DNA of 64,000 bases from Gemmatimonas aurantiaca (lineage in GTDB: Bacteria > Gemmatimonadota > Gemmatimonadetes > Gemmatimonadales > Gemmatimonadaceae). Of this stretch, positions 24,731-33,544 are shown piece after piece. The position numbers and the translations under genes are program-made. Positions within the stretch are counted from its first letter, which is position 1, and every line of letters begins with the position of its first letter. A model generated the notes under the pieces. That model was not told the origin of the DNA, ran no database searches, and saw only the letters and a program-made list of their open reading frames with translations. The stretch spans positions 1 to 64,000 of the forward strand of contig NZ_JBBCJO010000006.1 of the NCBI RefSeq assembly GCF_037190085.1, given 5' to 3'.

Positions 24731-26370
24731 CAGTTCCCCCCGTTCGCATCGAGTTCGCGAAGATCGAGTTCGCGCAGACGGAAGCGTTGCAGCTTCCCCG
24801 TACTGGTACGCGGCAACTGCGTCACGAAACGCACCGCGCGCGGATACTTGTACGGCGCTACCGACTGCTTCACGAAATCCTGGAGCGCCTTGACCATGTG
24901 TTCGTCCGCTTCATATCCCGGACGCAGCACGACGTAGGCTTTCACCAACTGCCCGCGTTCTTCATCGGGAACGCCGGTCACGCCGCACTCGGCCACGGCG
25001 GGATGCTGGAGCAACACGTTCTCCACTTCCGGACCGGCGATGTTGTATCCCGACGAGATGATGATGTCGTCGGTGCGCGCGTGGTAGTGGAAATACCCAT
25101 CGGCGTCCATCGAATACGCATCGCCCGTGTAGTTCCAGCCGTCTTTCACGTAGCTGCGCTGTCGCTCGTCGCGCAGATACCGGCATCCCGTGGGCCCCTT
25201 CACCCGCAGCTTGCCCACCACGCCCACCGGCACGGGACGTCCGTCGTCGTCCACCACTTCGGCGCGGTAACCCGGCACCGGCTTCCCCGTGGCGCCGGGG
25301 CGGGCTTCCGATTCGTCCGCGGAGATGAAGATGTGCAGCAATTCCGTGGCGCCGATCCCGTCGATGAGTTCGATGCCGGTCACTTCCCGCCACAGCGCCC
25401 GCGTGGCCGGCGGCAGCGCTTCGCCCGCCGAGACGCACTTGCGCAACGTGGTGTGAACCAGCGCCTCGCGCTGCGCGGCCATGGCCCGGTACGAGGTGGG
25501 CGCCGTGAACAACACCGTCGCACCGAATTGCCGGAGGCCTTCCAGCAGGTGCGGAGGCGACGCCTTTTCCAGCAGCACCGTCGATGCACCGATGGACATG
25601 GGGAAGAGCACCAATCCCCCCAGCCCGAACGTGAACGCCAGCGGCGGACTGCCCATGAACACGTCGTCGGCCGACGCCCGGAGGATGTGTCGTGGAAAGC
25701 CGGCACAGATGGCCATCACATCGCGGTGATAGTGCATCGTGGCTTTCGGGATGCCGGTCGTGCCCGACGTGAACGCCAGCACACAGGTGTCGTCGCCCGC
25801 CGTATCCACACACGTGAAAGGGCCATCGTAGCGGGCCATCGCGGCTTCGAGCCCCTGCGCATCGACCGCGTGATAACACCGCACCTCACGCAGTTCGGGA
25901 GCGATCTGCTGCGCCGCCGTCAGCTCCTCCAGCAACGCACCATCACACAGCGCATGCGTGACCTGCGCGATGGCGATCATCGTACTGAGTTCCTTGGCGC
26001 GCAGCATCGGCATGGTGGTCACCGCGATGCCGCCCACTTTCATGACCGCGAACCAGCAGGCCACGAGCATCGGATGATTCGCGCCACGGAGCAGCACCCG
26101 GTTGCCGGGTACGACGCCCATCTCCTGCACCAGCACATGCGCGATCCGGTCGACATGCTGCTGCAGTTCCCGATACGTCCAGCTCATTCCCGGCGCGATC
26201 AGGCACGGTCGGTCGCCAAAGCCGGCCTCTACGTTCAGATCGAGCAGTTCGCGGGCGCAGTTGAGTTGTGGCGGAAACTGCAACTCCGGACGCTCGAACA
26301 GGAACTCGGGCTGCTCGGCCACCGGCGGCAGATGATCGCGGGCGAAGGTGTCGACGTGAGCGCTGGGCAT
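24730..26370 (-). CDS. 2-aminobenzoate-CoA ligase
   Basis: A 546-residue AMP-forming ligase that should activate anthranilate to 2-aminobenzoyl-CoA with ATP. Family motifs are the phosphate loop FTSGTTGIPKATMH (about residues 217-230), the YTGDAY motif, the hinge region, and the catalytic Lys in RTSTGKLQRF near the C-terminus. The N-terminus PSAHVDTFARDHLPP closely resembles known 2-aminobenzoate-CoA ligases and supports ATG 26370; a GTG at 26403 would overlap the upstream gene. Benzoate-CoA ligase is the main alternative, but the neighbouring anthraniloyl-CoA monooxygenase makes anthranilate the likely substrate. Confidence 0.88.
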   Translation of the reverse strand: MPSAHVDTFARDHLPPVAEQPEFLFERPELQFPPQLNCARELLDLNVEAGFGDRPCLIAPGMSWTYRELQQHVDRIAHVLVQEMGVVPGNRVLLRGANHPMLVACWFAVMKVGGIAVTTMPMLRAKELSTMIAIAQVTHALCDGALLEELTAAQQIAPELREVRCYHAVDAQGLEAAMARYDGPFTCVDTAGDDTCVLAFTSGTTGIPKATMHYHRDVMAICAGFPRHILRASADDVFMGSPPLAFTFGLGGLVLFPMSIGASTVLLEKASPPHLLEGLRQFGATVLFTAPTSYRAMAAQREALVHTTLRKCVSAGEALPPATRALWREVTGIELIDGIGATELLHIFISADESEARPGATGKPVPGYRAEVVDDDGRPVPVGVVGKLRVKGPTGCRYLRDERQRSYVKDGWNYTGDAYSMDADGYFHYHARTDDIIISSGYNIAGPEVENVLLQHPAVAECGVTGVPDEERGQLVKAYVVLRPGYEADEHMVKALQDFVKQSVAPYKYPRAVRFVTQLPRTSTGKLQRFRLRELDLRELDANGGN

Positions 26371-26377
26371 GGGGGGC

Positions 26378-27571
26378 TCAGGGAGTCGAGAGACGGACGT
26401 CACGCAGCAGATCCCGCGCGATGATCAGTTGCTGCACTTCACTGGCTCCTTCGTAGATGCGCAGCGCGCGGATCTCCCGGTAGAGACGTTCCACCGGGAC
26501 ATCGTGCACCACGCCCAGGCCACCCCAGAGCTGCAGCGCGGCATCGATCACCTGCTGCGCCCCTTCGGTGGCCACATACTTGGCCATGGCCGCTTCGCGT
26601 GTCACCGCGTGCCCCTGATCGCGCTGCCAGGCAGCCCGATAGGTGAGGAGCGCGGCACTGTCGATGGTGATGGCCATCTGGGCGAGACTGGCCTGCGTCA
26701 GCTGCAGATCGGCCAGCACGCCACCGAACATCCGGCGGGTGGTCACCCGGATCAGCGCCTCGTCGAGTGCACGGCGCGCAAACCCCAGCGCCGCGGCAGC
26801 CACCGACGTGCGAAACACATCGAGCGTCCGCATGGCGAGTTTGAACCCTTCTCCGCTCGCGCCGATGCGTTGTGCCGCCGGCACCCGACAGGCCGTGAAC
26901 CGTAACCGGGCCAGCGGATGCGGTGCGATCACATCGATGCGCTCGGCGATCTCGAGCCCCGGGGTGTCCGCATCCACGATGAACGCCGATATCCCGCGCG
27001 CGCCCGGCGCATCGCCCGTGCGCGCGAACACCACGTAAAAATCGGCGATCCCGCCATTGGAGATCCACGTCTTCTCGCCGTCGAGCACGTAGTGATCGCC
27101 GTGCCGACGGGCCGCACACTGCAACGCCGCGGCATCCGATCCCGACTCCGGCTCCGACAACGCAAACGCCGCGATCGCCTCACCACAGGCGACCCGTGGC
27201 AGATAGCGCGCCTTCTGCGCATCGGTGCCATCCAGCGTGATCGCCCCCGACCCCAGTCCCTGCATGGCGAAGGCAAAGTCGGCCAACCCATCCCGGCGGG
27301 CGAGTGTCTCGCGCGCGAGGCAGATGGCGCGGGTATCGATCACATCGGCGGCGCCGCCCCACGCGGTCCCTCCCACGACATGCGTCAGCCAGCCAGCCTC
27401 ACCCAGCGCGCGCACGCGGCGGCGGCAGGCGATGTCCACACCGGCCTGATCATCGGCATGTGTCTCCGCCACGAGCACGGGGGAGGTGGCCACCCATCGT
27501 TCGAGCGCGCCGGCGAAGGTCGTGTGACGCGGCTCGAAAAACGGCCAGGAGAGGTAATGCAGGTCGGCCAT
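26378..27571 (-). CDS. Acyl-CoA dehydrogenase
   Basis: A 397-residue FAD enzyme with the complete family fold: the N-terminal helical domain, the FAD/substrate region FALSEPESGSDAAAL (about residues 140-154) and TWISNGG (about 170-176), and the C-terminal helices with RMFGGVLADLQLTQ and the catalytic Glu in RIYEGASEVQQLI near the end. It introduces a double bond at the alpha-beta position of an acyl-CoA. In this operon it probably acts on the non-aromatic ring acyl-CoA or its ring-opened product. It is spaced three bases after the hydratase and seven before the ligase. Confidence 0.88.
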   Translation of the reverse strand: MADLHYLSWPFFEPRHTTFAGALERWVATSPVLVAETHADDQAGVDIACRRRVRALGEAGWLTHVVGGTAWGGAADVIDTRAICLARETLARRDGLADFAFAMQGLGSGAITLDGTDAQKARYLPRVACGEAIAAFALSEPESGSDAAALQCAARRHGDHYVLDGEKTWISNGGIADFYVVFARTGDAPGARGISAFIVDADTPGLEIAERIDVIAPHPLARLRFTACRVPAAQRIGASGEGFKLAMRTLDVFRTSVAAAALGFARRALDEALIRVTTRRMFGGVLADLQLTQASLAQMAITIDSAALLTYRAAWQRDQGHAVTREAAMAKYVATEGAQQVIDAALQLWGGLGVVHDVPVERLYREIRALRIYEGASEVQQLIIARDLLRDVRLSTP

Positions 27572-27574
27572 GAG

Positions 27575-28423
27575 TCAGCGTCCCTGAAACACCGGCGTCT
27601 GCCGCGCCGCAAACGCCTCGTAGGCAGTCCTGAAATCTTCCGTGAGCATGCACAACGCCTGCGCCTGTGCTTCGGCCTCGATGGCCTGTTCGATGCCCAT
27701 GGTCCACTCCTGATGCAGCATCGTCTTGGTCATACCGTTGGCGAAGGCAGGCCCCTCGGCGAGCGTGCGCGCCATGCGCTGTGCTTCGTCGAGCAGCATG
27801 TCCGACTCGAGCAGACGATTGAAAAATCCCCAACGCTCGCCCTCTTCACCGCCCAACACCCGTCCGGTGTAGAGCAGCTCACTGGCGCGCCCCTGCCCGA
27901 TGATGCGCGGCAGCATGGCGCAGGCGCCCATGTCGCAGCCGGCCAACCCCACACGATTGAACAGGAACGCCACCTTGCTGCGGGCCGTGCCGCATCGCAG
28001 ATCGGACGCCATGGCCAGAATCGCACCGGCACCGGCACACACTCCGTCCACGGCGGCAACGATGGGCTGCGGGCAGGCACGCATGGCCAGCACGAGGTCG
28101 CCGGTGAGACGGGTGAAGCGGAGCAGATCCGGCGACGGGAGTTCGATCAGGGGACCGATGATCTCGTGTACGTCACCGCCCGAACAGAAATTTCCACCGG
28201 CGCCGGTGAGCACGATCGCCCGCACGTCGGTGGCATACCGCAGGGCACGGAAACAGTCGCGCAACTCAGCATAACTCTCGAACGTGAGTGGATTCTTGCG
28301 CTCCGGTCGGTTGAGCGTGATGGTGGCAACCCGACCGTCCTGCGCCCACCCGAAATGCGCGGCACTGAAATCCGTCATCGAGCGCATGGTGCCGGCATCG
28401 AGGCCGGCCCGTGATGAAGTCAT
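27575..28423 (-). CDS. Enoyl-CoA hydratase/isomerase
   Basis: A 282-residue crotonase-fold enzyme. The oxyanion hole is formed by GAGGNFCSGGDVHEI (about residues 74-88) and AAVDGVCAGAGAIL (about 123-136). The catalytic glutamates of classical hydratase are not obvious at the usual places, so ring hydrolysis, isomerisation or thioester-based C-C cleavage are all possible. Its family members hydrate enoyl-CoAs in beta-oxidation. Here it would process the dearomatised aminobenzoyl-CoA ring. The ATG at 28423 overlaps the MarR stop by four bases; an ATG at 28387 is also in frame. Confidence 0.86.
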   Translation of the reverse strand: MTSSRAGLDAGTMRSMTDFSAAHFGWAQDGRVATITLNRPERKNPLTFESYAELRDCFRALRYATDVRAIVLTGAGGNFCSGGDVHEIIGPLIELPSPDLLRFTRLTGDLVLAMRACPQPIVAAVDGVCAGAGAILAMASDLRCGTARSKVAFLFNRVGLAGCDMGACAMLPRIIGQGRASELLYTGRVLGGEEGERWGFFNRLLESDMLLDEAQRMARTLAEGPAFANGMTKTMLHQEWTMGIEQAIEAEAQAQALCMLTEDFRTAYEAFAARQTPVFQGR

Positions 28424-28995
28424 GACGCGCGCTCCTTGCGCGAAGAGGGTACCGTACGCGATTCCGCCCGCTGCTCCGCCACATGCACGCGCAAGCGTCC
28501 GAGCTGCTCATAGAGCGCGTCCCGGTGTGGCGCGTCGAATCCGTCGAGCAGTTCCACGAGCCACCGTTCGTGCTCCACGGCCATGCGCAGAAACCGCCGA
28601 CGACCCACCGCGGTCAGTCGCACGATGCTCGACCGGCCATCCGTGGGATCGGGCAGGCGCTCCACCCATCCATCGTCGATGAGCTGTGTGGTGAGGGCCG
28701 TGACATTGCCGCCGGTGACCATGAGATAGCGCGACAACGTATTAAGACGCAGTCCCCGCGGATGCCGGTCGAGTTGCGCCAGATAGTCGAAACGCGGAAG
28801 CGTGGTTCCGAACCGATCGCGCAAACGCCCGCGGATGTGCTGTTCGATCTGCATGCTGCAGGACAGAATGCGCAGCCACAGCCGGACCGCCGAATGATCC
28901 TCCGCCGTGGCGCGTGCCTCCTGACCGATCTCGGCGTCGTCCACCACATGCACGTGCATGAACCGCCGCCGGGCCCCGCGTGTCCTGTCACTCAT
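28420..28995 (-). CDS. MarR-family transcriptional regulator
   Basis: A 191-residue winged-helix regulator from ATG 28995, two bases after the SDR stop. The core MarR fold is evident: TTLPRFDYLAQLDRHPRGLRLNTLSRYLMVTGGNVTALTTQL (about residues 63-104, helix-turn-helix) and the wing DGWVERLPDPTDGRSSIVRLTAVG (about 107-130). The layout matches MarR proteins that control aromatic-acid CoA pathways by sensing the CoA thioester, so an anthraniloyl-CoA-responsive repressor is the likeliest role. It lies inside the operon it would control. Ligand and operator are inferred. Confidence 0.88.
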   Translation of the reverse strand: MSDRTRGARRRFMHVHVVDDAEIGQEARATAEDHSAVRLWLRILSCSMQIEQHIRGRLRDRFGTTLPRFDYLAQLDRHPRGLRLNTLSRYLMVTGGNVTALTTQLIDDGWVERLPDPTDGRSSIVRLTAVGRRRFLRMAVEHERWLVELLDGFDAPHRDALYEQLGRLRVHVAEQRAESRTVPSSRKERAS

Positions 28996-28997
28996 GA

Positions 28998-29801
28998 TCA
29001 CATTACCTCGCCACCACTGATGGGAAGAGCAATGCCCGTGACGGCGTCGGCGGCCGGTGCACACAGCCAGCACACGGCTTCCGCCACATCCTCGGGCGCG
29101 ATGAATCGTCCTTGCGGGTTGAGTGCGGCCAGCGCGGCACGCGCGTCGGTTTCGCTGCGACCGGTGCGCGCCATGATATTGGCCACGCTCTCCTGCAGCA
29201 AGTCGGTGTCGGTGAATCCGGGACATACCGCGTTCACCGTGACACCACGTGTCGCCACTTCCAGCGCGAGCGATCGTGTGAATCCCAGCACACCGTGCTT
29301 GGCCGCGGCATAGGCGGAGACATAGGGGTAGCCGCGCAACGCTGCCGTGCTGGCCACGGTGACGATGCGTCCCCAACCGGATTCCAGCATGGCGGGCAAT
29401 ACGGCCCGCGCGCAATGAAACGGCCCGGTGAGATTGACCGCCAACATGCGGGCCCACAGTTCGTCGGTGGTGCGCCCCAGTGACGCGCTCGCCGCGGCCC
29501 CGGCGTTGTTGATCAGGATGTCCACCGGCGGCATCGCCGCCACGGCAGCCGAAACGGAGGCGGCATCGGTCACGTCGCAGACGACGATGCCCTGCACGCG
29601 GTCTTCCAGCGTTGCCGCCGTCGCGTCCAGCGCCGCGCGCGTGCGTCCCAGCAATGTGACGCGCGCCCCCGCCGACACGAGCCGGCGGGCAATGGCCGCA
29701 CCGATCCCGCGCCCCGCGCCGGTGACCAGCGCATGCCGGTCGTGCAACGTGCCGGGTCGTGTGTCCGGGAACACGTCGGGGAGTGTGTCGCGCACCGTCA
29801 T
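28998..29801 (-). CDS. Short-chain dehydrogenase/reductase
   Basis: A 267-residue NAD(P)-dependent oxidoreductase. Classical SDR signatures are the cofactor loop VTGAGRGIG (about residues 26-34), NNAG, the catalytic Ser in VASTAAL and YxxxK in YVSAYAAAKHG (about 162-172), and the PG motif CPGFTDTD. It probably serves as a 3-hydroxyacyl-CoA dehydrogenase for the ring-derived CoA ester, matching the hydratase and acyl-CoA dehydrogenase in the same operon. It overlaps the monooxygenase stop by four bases. Confidence 0.88.
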   Translation of the reverse strand: MTVRDTLPDVFPDTRPGTLHDRHALVTGAGRGIGAAIARRLVSAGARVTLLGRTRAALDATAATLEDRVQGIVVCDVTDAASVSAAVAAMPPVDILINNAGAAASASLGRTTDELWARMLAVNLTGPFHCARAVLPAMLESGWGRIVTVASTAALRGYPYVSAYAAAKHGVLGFTRSLALEVATRGVTVNAVCPGFTDTDLLQESVANIMARTGRSETDARAALAALNPQGRFIAPEDVAEAVCWLCAPAADAVTGIALPISGGEVM

Positions 29802-32203
29802 GGCCTGCTCCGCGCAGCATCAAGCCCATCGGCCGCCGGTGCAGCCGCGGCGGCCGCCGCGCGTGCGAAGCTGGCCTCCAGCTGCGGCTTGCCCCGTTCA
29901 TACGGACGCGGCCAGGTAATGGCCGTGTAACCGATGCGTGCGGCCTCGGTCAACGTCCACGCCGGATTCGCGAGATGAGGCCGTGCCACCGCACACAGAT
30001 CGGCACGTCCGGCGGCAATGATGGAGTTCACGTGATCGGCTTCGCTGATGCCACCCACGGCAATCGTGTCGATGCCGACCTCCTGGCGAATGCGATCGGC
30101 AAACGGGGTCTGGAACATGCGTCCGTAGATCGGACGTTCCTGTTTGCTCACCTGACCGGACGAACAGTCGATGAGATCGGCGCCTGCATCCCTGAACATC
30201 CGCGCAATCGCCGTGGCATCGACCGGTGTGATGCCACCCGCCACCCAGTCGTGCGCGGAAATGCGCACCGACATCGGAAGATGAGACGGCCACGCGGCAC
30301 GGACCGCGGTGAAGACCTCGAGGGGATAGCGCATCCGATGGTCCAGCGAACCGCCATACTCGTCGGTGCGCTGATTCGTGAGCGGCGAGATGAAACTCGA
30401 CAGCAGATATCCGTGAGCACAATGCAGTTCGAGCCAATCGAATCCCGCTGCCGCCGCTCGCCGTGTGGCCTGTACGAATTCCTCCCGCACCCGGGTCATC
30501 TCCGCGCGGGTGATTTCACGCGCCAGATGGCTCGTTCCGGGCAGATACTGCTGCGGCGAAGCGCTGACCAGCGCCCAGTTGGCTTCCGGGCCATCGTCCG
30601 GCAACGGCAGGTCGATGCCATCCCAGGCACGCCGGGTGGAGCCCTTCGCACCGCTGTGCCCGAGTTGCAGTGCGATCTTCGCATCGGAGTGCCCGTGCAC
30701 CCATTCGACGATGCGACGCCAGGCATCCTCCTGCTCGTCGTTCCAGAGACCCGGACATCCCGGCGTGATGCGCGCATCGGGACTCGGACAGGTCATCTCC
30801 GCCATCACCATCGCCGCTCCGCCCAATGCGCGCGCGCCGAGGTGCACCAGATGATAGGCACCGGGTACACCCTCCACGGCCGAATACTGCGCCATGGGTG
30901 AAACGATCACCCGGTTCTTGAGTGTGACCGAGCGGACCGTATAAGGTGTGAACATCGGCGGAATGGCCTGATGCGGAACGACCTGGGAAGACGTGGCCTC
31001 CGGCCCGGGCGAAGCCGCCGCGGCAGCACGGTCGGCGAACCACCGCTCGTATCCCTCCAGCCAGGCACGATCGCGCAGACGCAGATTCTCGTGGCTGATG
31101 CGCTGACTGCGGGTGAGCAGCGAGTACATGAACTGCTCGGGCTCGAGCTGATCGCAGTAGCGTGTCCCGCACACCTCGAACCACTCCATCGCGTTCCAGG
31201 CCGCGTTCTGGATGCGCAGCGTCTCGATGCGGCGCAGCTCCTGGAACGCCGAAAGCACATCCGGCAGGTGGGCCGGATCGTCACCGATGCGCTGGAACTG
31301 CCGGACGAGTTCCACGGCGTCCTCGAGCGCCAGCTTGGTTCCCGAACCGATGGCAAAGTGCGCCGTATGCACGGCATCACCCATCAGCACCACATGGCTG
31401 CCATGGCGATTGCGAAGCCACCACTGCTCGCAGACGACACGCTGGAAGTTGAGCCACGCCGAGCCACGGAGATGACGGGAATTGGTGAGCAACGGCGCCC
31501 CATCGAGCGTCTCCGCGAACAGCTGCTCGCAGAACGCCACCGACTCATCCTGGCTCGCGTCGTCGAGACCGTGGGCCAGCCATGTCGCCTCCGGACACTC
31601 CACGATGCATGTGGAGGTGTGCTCGTCGAACTGGTAGATGTGCGCCTGGAACCAGCCGTGTTCGGTGCGCTGGAAGTCGAACGTGAACGCCTCGAACCGC
31701 CGCGGGGTGCCCAGCCAGATGAAACGATTGGGACGCACCACGATATCGGGACGGAAGCGGTCCGCGTATGCGGTGCGGATCCTCGAGTTGATGCCGTCCG
31801 ATGCGATGATCAGATCGGCGTCGGGAAAATCGAGATCCGAATCCACTTCCTGCTCGAAACGCAGTTCGACACCGAGCGCCTCACATCGCGCCTGCAGGAT
31901 GTTGAGCAGACGCTTGCGCCCGATGCCGACGAAGCCGTGGCCGCCCGAACGGATGCGACGCCCCTTGAAACGCAGCTCGATGTCGTCCCAGTGACTGAAC
32001 GACTGTTCGATGGCGTCGGCGGTCTCCCGATCCCAGCGCCGCATGGTGTCCATGGTGGCGTCGGAGAAAACGACCCCCCAGCCGAAGGTGTCGTACGGCC
32101 GGTTCCGCTCCACCACCGTGATCTGATGGCGCGGATCGAGACGCTTCATCAGCAGCGCGAAATAGAGCCCGGCAGGCCCTCCACCAATGCACACGATACG
32201 CAT
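29798..32203 (-). CDS. Anthraniloyl-CoA monooxygenase/reductase
   Basis: An 801-residue two-domain flavoenzyme. Residues 1-380 are an FAD aromatic hydroxylase: GGGPAG at 8-13, the VVFSDATMD region and MGDAVHTAHFAIGSGTKLALEDA. Residues from about 415 are an old-yellow-enzyme-like FMN barrel (TPYTVRSVTLKNRVIVSPMAQYSA; LHCAHGYLLSSFISPLTNQRTDEYGG). This fusion is known for 2-aminobenzoyl-CoA monooxygenase/reductase, which hydroxylates and then reduces the ring with O2 and NADH, yielding a non-aromatic 2-amino-5-oxocyclohexene-carboxyl-CoA. Salicylyl-CoA 5-hydroxylases share the fold of the first half only. It follows kynureninase after 84 bases, and its 3' end overlaps the SDR gene. Confidence 0.92.
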   Translation of the reverse strand: MRIVCIGGGPAGLYFALLMKRLDPRHQITVVERNRPYDTFGWGVVFSDATMDTMRRWDRETADAIEQSFSHWDDIELRFKGRRIRSGGHGFVGIGRKRLLNILQARCEALGVELRFEQEVDSDLDFPDADLIIASDGINSRIRTAYADRFRPDIVVRPNRFIWLGTPRRFEAFTFDFQRTEHGWFQAHIYQFDEHTSTCIVECPEATWLAHGLDDASQDESVAFCEQLFAETLDGAPLLTNSRHLRGSAWLNFQRVVCEQWWLRNRHGSHVVLMGDAVHTAHFAIGSGTKLALEDAVELVRQFQRIGDDPAHLPDVLSAFQELRRIETLRIQNAAWNAMEWFEVCGTRYCDQLEPEQFMYSLLTRSQRISHENLRLRDRAWLEGYERWFADRAAAAASPGPEATSSQVVPHQAIPPMFTPYTVRSVTLKNRVIVSPMAQYSAVEGVPGAYHLVHLGARALGGAAMVMAEMTCPSPDARITPGCPGLWNDEQEDAWRRIVEWVHGHSDAKIALQLGHSGAKGSTRRAWDGIDLPLPDDGPEANWALVSASPQQYLPGTSHLAREITRAEMTRVREEFVQATRRAAAAGFDWLELHCAHGYLLSSFISPLTNQRTDEYGGSLDHRMRYPLEVFTAVRAAWPSHLPMSVRISAHDWVAGGITPVDATAIARMFRDAGADLIDCSSGQVSKQERPIYGRMFQTPFADRIRQEVGIDTIAVGGISEADHVNSIIAAGRADLCAVARPHLANPAWTLTEAARIGYTAITWPRPYERGKPQLEASFARAAAAAAAPAADGLDAARSRP

Positions 32204-32287
32204 GTCGCCACATTACCGCCGTTTACTTCAAACCTCAAGGAACAATCGACAATTATCCGGACGGGCTCCGGCCGCCCTCACCTCACA
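32204..32287 (-). promoter_or_regulatory. 84-bp gap inside catabolic operon
   Basis: This is the only real gap among ten minus-strand genes. It is AT-richer than its flanks and holds AACAATCGACAATTAT (32240-32255) and TTTACTTCAAA (32222-32232). It could carry an internal promoter or MarR operator that lets the anthranilate half be expressed separately from tryptophan cleavage. No consensus promoter is certain. Confidence 0.35.
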
Positions 32288-33544
32288 TCACGTGACGGCA
32301 TGCCGGGTCTGATAGACCGGTGCACGCCAGGCGTCCGTTCGCAGGACCTCTTCGAGCACATCGACCGCATGCGCAACATCGGCATAACGGAGATACAGCG
32401 GAGTGAGCCCGAACCGCATGATGTCAGGAGCACGAAAGTCCCCGATGACCCCTCTGTCAATCAGCGCCTGCATGATCGCGTACCCCTCGGGGTGACGGAA
32501 CGACACATGGCTGCCCCGGGGCGCACCGGGCGCGGGGCCAACCAGCGTGACGCCATGGTCGGCGCATCGGCGCTGCACGAGATGGATGAACAGATCGGCC
32601 AGCGCGCGGGACTTGTCCGCCACCGCCTGCATGTCCGCCTCGAGGTGCAGATCCACACCACATTCGAGCGCGGCCACGGCCACGATGGGAGGAGTGCCAC
32701 ACAGAAAGCGGGTGATGCCCGGCGACGGTTGGTAGTGATCCTCGAACGCAAACGGACGGGCATGCCCCATCCATCCGCCAAGCGGAGACACGAGGGTGTC
32801 GTGATGCCGTTCGGCCACATACAAAAAAGCCGGCGCTCCGGGTCCACCATTGAGAAACTTGTAACCACATCCCACGGCGAGATCGGCACGACAGGCACCC
32901 AACGCCACGGGTACGGCGCCCGCTGAGTGGCTGAGGTCCCACAGTACGAGCGCGCCTTTGGCATGCGCCGCCGCCGTCACCGCAGCCATGTCGTGCACAT
33001 CGGCGGTCTTGTAGTGCACATGCGTCAGCAGCACGAGCGCCGTGTCGTCGGTGATCCGGTTCACGATCTCGTCCCGCGGCGAGAGCACGAGACGGCGTCC
33101 ACCACCCAGCGTCGCCAGTGCGGTCTCCACCATGTAGAGATCCGTCGGAAAATTGCCCGGCTCCGACACGACGGTGTGTCGATCCGGGCGCGCCGACAGG
33201 GCGGCCACGATCAGCTTGTGCAGATTCACCGAGGTCGAATCGGCCACGACCACTTCATGAGGTCCGGCGTCGATCAGACGTGCGATCTTCGCCCCGACAC
33301 GCTGTGGGGCATTGATCCAGTCGGCATCGTTCCAGCTGCGGATGAGGCCAGTGCCCCATTCGGACTCGAGCACCTCCCGCACGCGCTCGGCCGTCCCACG
33401 TGGCAGAGCCCCCAGCGAGTTGCCGTCCAGATACGTCACGCCGTGGGGAAGCACGAACCGTTCGCGGAATGACGCCAGCGGATCGGCGGCGTCGAGCGCG
33501 GCGATCTGCTCGGCGGAGTGGACGGGCGACTGCGGTTCCATCAC
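32288..33544 (-). CDS. kynU: Kynureninase
   Basis: A 418-residue PLP enzyme that splits L-kynurenine to anthranilate and alanine. Diagnostic segments are YLDGNSLGALPRGTA (about residues 38-52), DSTSVNLHKLIVAAL, GNFPTDLYM, DLSHSAGAVPV, and the PLP-binding Lys229 in GCGYKFLNGGPGAPAF, followed by GWMGHARPFAFEDHYQP. Length and order are normal for bacterial kynureninases. Its start overlaps the dioxygenase stop by four bases, so tryptophan cleavage and anthranilate release are translationally coupled. The product is the substrate of the CoA ligase downstream. Confidence 0.95.
   Translation of the reverse strand: MMEPQSPVHSAEQIAALDAADPLASFRERFVLPHGVTYLDGNSLGALPRGTAERVREVLESEWGTGLIRSWNDADWINAPQRVGAKIARLIDAGPHEVVVADSTSVNLHKLIVAALSARPDRHTVVSEPGNFPTDLYMVETALATLGGGRRLVLSPRDEIVNRITDDTALVLLTHVHYKTADVHDMAAVTAAAHAKGALVLWDLSHSAGAVPVALGACRADLAVGCGYKFLNGGPGAPAFLYVAERHHDTLVSPLGGWMGHARPFAFEDHYQPSPGITRFLCGTPPIVAVAALECGVDLHLEADMQAVADKSRALADLFIHLVQRRCADHGVTLVGPAPGAPRGSHVSFRHPEGYAIMQALIDRGVIGDFRAPDIMRFGLTPLYLRYADVAHAVDVLEEVLRTDAWRAPVYQTRHAVT

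Noticed and set aside
24787..26424. 545-codon open frame on the plus strand
   Set aside because: It is antisense to the 2-aminobenzoate-CoA ligase, which has complete family motifs; high G+C produces long antisense frames.
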